Shown here: positions 60,786 through 64,000 of the stretch, in pieces
Layout: each line of letters begins with the position of its first letter
Position numbering within the stretch: position 1 is the stretch's first letter
DNA from: Pleomorphovibrio marinus
GTDB taxonomy: Bacteria; Bacteroidota; Bacteroidia; Cytophagales; Cyclobacteriaceae
Length of the DNA stretch: 64,000 nucleotides
Assembly (NCBI RefSeq): GCF_003347495.1
Contig: NZ_QCXY01000002.1
Location: 496,001 to 560,000 of the forward strand
Direction of reading: 5' to 3'
The notes under the pieces: generated by a model
Seen by the model: only the letters and a program-made list of their open reading frames with translations
Database searches by the model: none
What the model was told of the DNA's origin: nothing
Made by a program: the position numbers and the translations under genes

Positions 60786-60801
60786 TCACATCATCATGTG
60801 G
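60786..60801 (-). promoter_or_regulatory. Palindromic site upstream of apbE
   Basis: TCACATCATCATGTGG, the fourth related site, in the 393-base gap between apbE and the divergent gene at 61006. The rest of the gap shows no clear promoter. Confidence 0.4.
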
Positions 60802-61005
60802 TTTTGCACCGAACCATGCAACCTAACCCTTTCGTTTGCCGTCTTCCTTTTGATTTAAAATTAATTGGTGCAATAAAAACATTGGGCTAAGGCGTTTGCA
60901 GGCATTAATCGAGAATTAAAAAATGATCTCAATGATTATTCTGAGAAGATTCCCCAATGTCTATTTCACTTACGATGTTTCAACCTTTAACACAAACGAA
61001 TCGAA

Positions 61006-61482
61006 ATGAAAAAGCTAATGATGTTTTTCCTAGGTTTTTTTATGATGGGCCAAATGGTAAAAGCCCAGGAAGTGGTCAACGAAACCTTTAAGGAATGGAA
61101 GATTGTCACGGTGGTGGAATCCATCATACCAATGGGGCTAGGCCGGTCCCGCATGATTGAAAACATGACCGAGGTGGAGACGGAACAATTTAGGACTTCA
61201 AGAACGAACGGGAAGAGGTCTGCACAAAGCTCTGTGAGAAGAAAGGACCTAAAAGTGGATCACTTTGATGAGGCGAAATTGTTGAATTTTTTCAGTGCCA
61301 CGGGGATTAATTTCCAGAATATCGCTTCCAACGACGCCATGATTGCATCTAGGGTTATGGAGCTTGAAGCAGAGGGGTATAAATTGGTTTTTGTGACCAG
61401 TGCTGTTGAGAGCTATGCCGGTGTGGATGACGACAGTGGTTTGTTTATTACCAGGATGTTTTTTTGTAGGGAATATTTCTGA
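61006..61482 (+). CDS. Secreted protein of unknown function
   Basis: 158 residues, signal peptide (MKKLMMFFLGFFMMGQMVKA). The mature part is acidic to mixed with no family I recognise: SIIPMGLGRSRMIENMTEVE, LNFFSATGINFQNIASNDAM, and a C-terminal FVTSAVESYAGVDDDSGLFI. The preceding AACACAAACGAATCGAA is A-rich as usual for starts here. It is followed by a strong terminator, so the gene stands alone. Confidence 0.7.
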   Translation: MKKLMMFFLGFFMMGQMVKAQEVVNETFKEWKIVTVVESIIPMGLGRSRMIENMTEVETEQFRTSRTNGKRSAQSSVRRKDLKVDHFDEAKLLNFFSATGINFQNIASNDAMIASRVMELEAEGYKLVFVTSAVESYAGVDDDSGLFITRMFFCREYF

Positions 61483-61549
61483 TTGGATGCTGGTACGTTT
61501 CTGTCGTGATCTGAATAGGATTCTCGGTAACAGTTTGCTTTAAAATAGA

Positions 61550-61580
61550 AAGACCTGGTTACTTACCGGGTCTTCTTTTA
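61550..61580 (+). terminator. Terminator after the 61006 gene
   Basis: AAGACCTGGT / ACCGGGTCTT form a 10 base-pair stem (one wobble) with a loop of five, followed by CTTTTATC. Confidence 0.85.
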
Positions 61581-61632
61581 TCTTCTGATCCCACACGGAT
61601 CACGTGCTCTAAAAGAAACAGCCGGTTAAGTC

Positions 61633-61749
61633 ATGAAAAGGCAACATTCCAAAAGGGCAAAAACCGTCGGGAACTTAGGATATGCCGGTTTGAGCAGTTT
61701 CAAAATGGCCCATAAATACTTGAAAAAGCCGAGGGCCATAGTTCAATAA
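61633..61749 (+). CDS. Possible 38-residue basic protein
   Basis: MKRQHSKRAKTVGN... LGYAGLSSFKMAHKYL... TAA. Strongly basic, not recognised, no clear start site. It may be a real small gene or a remnant; nothing shows that it is expressed. It lies in the 476-base gap before the decayed dioxygenase gene. Confidence 0.2.
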   Translation: MKRQHSKRAKTVGNLGYAGLSSFKMAHKYLKKPRAIVQ

Positions 61750-61958
61750 GTACTATTTTTGAAAAAACAAATAGTTCTGAAAATCCCAAAACACGATTAT
61801 CTCACGGCATGTTGATTTGGGGAAGTTATCTTTTCTTTGGTAATGTTCCATTCCGCATGATTCCTTATTTATCCTAGAGACCTCCGTAATATTCCCCCGC
61901 AGGTTCCCTAAGTATGGATTTCTATTTTTTTTGAATGAATTTAGGAAAATTTCCTTAA

Positions 61959-62300
61959 TCGGCTGTAGGTTTATGTGGTTACTTAAAAAATGCACAAACT
62001 GTCATTTATAAAGGATCTCCTATTGATGTTGCAAGGCTATTGTATAGGGAGGGGGATTTAGGGCTTTCATTTATGGAGCTTGCAAACAAGTTAGCGGTAT
62101 TGCCAAAAAGACAAGAAGTTTATGTCACTGGTAAAGCGGGTACGGTGTACTTATCTCACCCTTTTCTGGTACATTCAGCACAACTTCACAGAGGAAGTAT
62201 CCCTAAGTTTATGGCACAATCTCCATTGTTGCTAAAGGGCGATTTGTTGCCGTTTGTATTTGTTGCGGGTACAAATGAGGGGAATAGGCGCCATGAATAA
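61959..62300 (+). pseudogene. Decayed phytanoyl-CoA-dioxygenase-like gene, C-terminal part
   Basis: An open frame without a start. From about 62001 it reads VIYKGSPIDVARLLYREGDL, and from about 62120 YVTGKAGTVYLSHPFLVHSA then QLHRGSIPKFMAQSPLL, closely like the C-terminal half of PhyH-family Fe(II)/2-oxoglutarate dioxygenases, including the distal iron-binding His in HPFLVHSA and the arginine of HRG. The N-terminal half, with the proximal HxD, is missing, and a TAA at 61956-61958 closes the frame. I take it as a truncated remnant. A minus-strand frame over its start (61753-61995) is not a gene. Confidence 0.6.
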
Positions 62301-62349
62301 CTCGGGAAAGCCGCGGTGTACCTATGGTTTCTGAAATGCTTAGATACAA

Positions 62350-62384
62350 AAACGGGAACAATTCTTTTCGAATTATTCCCGTTT
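62350..62384. terminator. Long hairpin downstream of the dioxygenase remnant
   Basis: AAACGGGAACAATTC / GAATTATTCCCGTTT, 15 base pairs with one mismatch and a loop of five. It has a T-rich flank only on the minus strand, where it is followed by TTTGTATC. It could have ended the lost gene or act as a structural element. Confidence 0.5.
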
Positions 62385-62703
62385 CGTGATTGGAAGACCG
62401 TAGTATTCCTACCACGCCAAGCTACAGTTATTTTGACTTTTCCCCCAGTTACCCGGGTTCATGATCTTAGATCCTAAAACACCTACTGAAATGCCTTTCG
62501 GCAGACCAGCGTGAATTAATGGAAATCTGCGGATCCCCGTTTCAGGTTTAGGTTATTAAGCCACAACCCCTTTTTTTCCAAACTCTGTGCTTTGATCTTA
62601 ATCCGGAATTTTACTTCCGGCCTTTTATCTCTCACTTGATAGTATCAAATATAGATTGTAGTCAGAGGATTACCTATTTTTTAATCAAGTATTTATGAAC
62701 AAT

Positions 62704-62744
62704 TTTCCCACAATATTTTGCGATTTGTGCACAAGTTATTCACA
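62704..62744. other. Cluster of DnaA-box-like sites in an AT-rich stretch
   Basis: TTATTCACA (62736-62744) matches the DnaA box TTATnCACA exactly. TTGTGCACA (62725-62733) and TTTCCCACA (62704-62712) match seven of nine. An AT-rich block lies around them, and an inverted repeat CCGGAA/TTCCGG at 62602-62619. This could be an origin or a DnaA-titrating site, or chance. Confidence 0.25.
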
Positions 62745-62890
62745 TATTTAGTTTATTGTTAGGATACAGAATATTGTTTTGTTGTCAAATCGTACAATCC
62801 TTTTTTAGTTGAGGTGTTTAAAGTAGTAGGTGAAATCGTGATGGTCCCAATGGACAACTTTATGGGATGTAGATATTGAATGACTACTTT

Positions 62891-62996
62891 GGGGCTTCCC
62901 GATCCATCCCCTCTAACCAGCCCTGCTTCGGGATAAACTTCTCGCCCTAGTTTATATTGTAAAAAAAAGGAGACCTAGTATCCAAACCAAGTCTCT
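62891..62996 (-). repeat. Direct repeat with terminator, copy 1
   Basis: Nearly identical to 63105-63211: differs by T/A at one base and eight instead of nine A. It ends in a GGAGAC...GTCTCT hairpin (62969-62996), followed on the minus strand by eight T. No intact RNA gene lies before it, suggesting it marks the site of a lost tRNA copy. Confidence 0.75.
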
Positions 62997-63104
62997 ATTT
63001 ACTTAAATCTAAGTATGGTGAACCGACAGAAGATGCCAGCGCTGCAATCTGGCCCAAGCCTAGAAATATCCAAAGGGATATTTCCTTAACGTCTTGTCCT
63101 CGCT

Positions 63105-63211
63105 GGGGCTTCCCGAACCATCCCCTCTAACCAGCCCTGCTTCGGGATAAACTTCTCGCCCTAGTTTATATTGTAAAAAAAAAGGAGACCTAGTATCCAA
63201 ACCAAGTCTCC
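63105..63211 (-). repeat. Direct repeat with terminator, copy 2 (tRNA terminator)
   Basis: Second copy of the 106-base repeat. Its left end CGCTGGGGCTTCCCGAACC resembles the tRNA-Lys T-arm with a three-base insertion. The hairpin GGAGAC / GTCTCC (63184-63211), followed by nine T on the minus strand, is an intrinsic terminator for the tRNAs just upstream. Confidence 0.8.
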
Positions 63212-63222
63212 CTTTTCTACTG

Positions 63223-63295
63223 TGATCCCGCTGGGGCTCGAACCCAGGACCCATACATTAAAAGTGTATTGCTCTACCAGCTGAGCTACGGAATC
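63223..63295 (-). tRNA. tRNA-Lys (anticodon TTT)
   Basis: 73 bases that fold fully: acceptor GATTCCG/CGGGATC with one wobble, D-arm GCTC/GAGC, anticodon arm ATACA-CTTTTAA-TGTAT with TTT in the loop, T-arm CTGGG-TTCGAGC-CCCAG, discriminator A. The CCA is not encoded. It follows tRNA-Arg by five bases and is ended by the terminator of repeat copy 2. Confidence 0.97.
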
Positions 63296-63300
63296 ATTAC

Positions 63301-63377
63301 TGGTGATCCTGTCAGGACTCGAACCTGAAACCTACTGCTTAGAAGGCAGTTGCTCTATCCAGTTGAGCTACAGGACC
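63301..63377 (-). tRNA. tRNA-Arg (anticodon TCT)
   Basis: 74 bases plus encoded CCA (63301-63303): acceptor GGTCCTG/CAGGATC, D-arm GCTC/GAGC, anticodon arm ACTGC-CTTCTAA-GCAGT with TCT, T-arm TCAGG-TTCGAGT-CCTGA. It reads AGA and AGG codons. Unlike tRNA-Lys, it carries its CCA. Confidence 0.97.
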
Positions 63378-63426
63378 AATATTTTTATTAACAACCAGCA
63401 TTTCTGGTTTTTATCCGCTAGGCTCC

Positions 63427-63483
63427 CCTGAAACCTTCCCTACGAAAAAGCTGGGATGTTCTATCCGGTTGAACTACAGAATG
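63427..63483 (-). pseudogene. Decayed tRNA gene
   Basis: On the minus strand CATTCTG-TA-GTTC-AACCGGATA-GAAC is a good tRNA 5' half (D-arm intact), followed by an imperfect anticodon arm (TCCC...GGGA) and AGGTTTCAGG, which matches the tRNA-Arg variable and T-arm start. The T-loop and 3' acceptor are gone. It lies first in the tRNA transcript. The anticodon cannot be named safely. Confidence 0.5.
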
Positions 63484-63553
63484 TTATTCTAATTAAAAAA
63501 GGACTCAAAAACCGAAAAAATCCTGTTTTTGACCCCTTTTTCAAAAGCTTGTG

Positions 63554-63585
63554 CAAAGGTAAGGCAAGTTTTTATTAATTCACAA
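63554..63585 (-). promoter_or_regulatory. Promoter of the tRNA unit
   Basis: Minus strand TTG (63583-63585), 21 bases, TACCTTTG (63554-63561), an exact TAnnTTTG. The start would be near 63547, before the decayed tRNA. The gap 63586-63729 shows no other feature except a weak TTAATTTG (about 63709) before the CBS gene. Confidence 0.65.
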
Positions 63586-63729
63586 CATTACTTCTTAAAA
63601 TTCCGGACTTTGGCAACTAATACCCACTGCTGTTTCCCTATTGCCCTCACATTCAATTGGGTTAAAATTATACCGTGTACAATTTGCTGTGCTTGCCTTT
63701 TGGTTCTTAATTTGTAGGCAAATTGGCTT

Positions 63730-64000
63730 ATGACAGAGGATACGCATACCGGCATTGATGACTTTTACGCCAAAAGGATAAAGGAAATCCACCCCAGGAA
63801 AATCAAGCTTTGTCCTTCCACCATGTCCATCAAGGAGGTGGCAAGGCAAATGGCCCATGAAAAAACCAGTTGCATATTTGTGGTGGGAAAGGAAGGGGAC
63901 ATTCAGGGGTATGTTACCGATATTACCCTCAGGGACAAAGTAATTGCACAGGAAGTCCCCGTAAACGCCCCGGTAGGGGAGATAATGGACAGCCCCATTG
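63730..64000 (+). CDS. CBS-domain protein, probably DUF294 nucleotidyltransferase type (cut by window end)
   Basis: Only the first 90 codons are in the window. Start ATG at 63730, after an in-frame TAG. Residues about 20-80 form the first half of a CBS pair (IKLCPSTMSIKEVARQMAHE, IFVVGKEGDIQGYVTDITLR, NAPVGEIMDSPI). Full-length relatives are about 600 residues with CBS, DUF294 and a C-terminal domain, sometimes with an N-terminal cyclic-nucleotide domain that is absent here. Which type this is depends on sequence beyond the window. Confidence 0.6.
   Translation, partial: MTEDTHTGIDDFYAKRIKEIHPRKIKLCPSTMSIKEVARQMAHEKTSCIFVVGKEGDIQGYVTDITLRDKVIAQEVPVNAPVGEIMDSPI

Noticed and set aside
50070-60801. 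The palindromes as CRP sites
   Set aside because: CRP sites are TGTGA-N6-TCACA; here the arms are exchanged.
61753-61995. 80-codon minus-strand frame
   Set aside because: Overlaps the decayed dioxygenase frame on the other strand and has no recognisable content.
62209-62415. 68-codon minus-strand frame
   Set aside because: Lies antisense to the PhyH remnant and across a long hairpin; no recognisable content.
63060-63254. 64-codon minus-strand frame over the tRNA-Lys 3' end
   Set aside because: It covers the terminator repeat and part of the tRNA-Lys gene.

Overview
The window looks like a chromosome segment of a free-living Bacteroidota bacterium of the order Cytophagales, probably Cyclobacteriaceae (Algoriphagus/Cyclobacterium/Echinicola-like). 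This rests on a 2407-residue SprA, the run of Bacteroidota-restricted families (DUF5723, DUF2911, DUF5107, DUF4837, DUF4292), an arginine pathway of the N-acylornithine-carbamoyltransferase type, GH43 and GH32 lipoproteins, and promoters of the Bacteroidota form (TTG, 19-21 bases, TAnnTTTG). No rRNA is present, so genus is a guess. Most genes up to 38.3 kb lie on the minus strand.

Layout. 0-7 kb: a GH43 lipoprotein, a DUF5723 outer-membrane protein, a decayed SnoaL-like gene, a DUF2911 protein and a large DUF5107/TPR protein. 7-16 kb: the arginine cluster, transcribed as GNAT acyltransferase - argG - argC - argD - argF' - argB - deacetylase - argH, with a structured leader before the first gene and four tandem copies of an intergenic repeat between the GNAT gene and argG. 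16-32 kb: a long minus-strand run tatA - gatA - lytic transglycosylase - DUF4837 - maeB - ruvA - sprA - gcvH - vanZ-like - tonB, with a clear promoter before tatA and another before tonB. 32-38 kb: flippase - dut - TPR - DUF4292 - EnvC-like, an envelope cluster. 38-45 kb (plus strand): a Tat-signal amidohydrolase, then a three-gene operon for a 2-oxoacid:ferredoxin oxidoreductase whose first gene is a GltD-like flavoprotein fused to ferredoxin domains. 45-50 kb: a DUF2459 protein, GH32, and ABC-F with a leader. 50-61 kb: an ECF sigma factor, a Bor-like lipoprotein, a ZU5-type lipoprotein, a GNAT protein, a response regulator with its large propeller sensor kinase, two hypothetical lipoproteins, a DUF4345 protein and ApbE. 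61-64 kb: a gene-poor stretch with a decayed dioxygenase gene, a tRNA-Arg/tRNA-Lys unit with a decayed third tRNA, and the start of a CBS-domain protein cut by the window edge.

How the parts fit. The arginine genes give a full route from glutamate to arginine through N-acylated intermediates up to acyl-citrulline. The sprA neighbourhood supplies gliding/type 9 secretion and envelope functions, and the TatA subunit could serve the Tat-signal amidohydrolase. In the 50-61 kb block four minus-strand genes (Bor, sigma factor, sensor kinase, apbE) share an upstream 16-base palindrome of the form TCACA-N6-TGTG(A/G), which I read as a candidate local regulon.

Most unusual signals: (1) this shared palindrome; (2) a dispersed repeat whose copies begin with ATGAAATCGAGC and butt directly against the start codon of argG and of the ECF sigma gene; (3) overlapping, mutually exclusive hairpins in the arginine leader; (4) the oxidoreductase operon; (5) several gene remnants in the apparent gaps.
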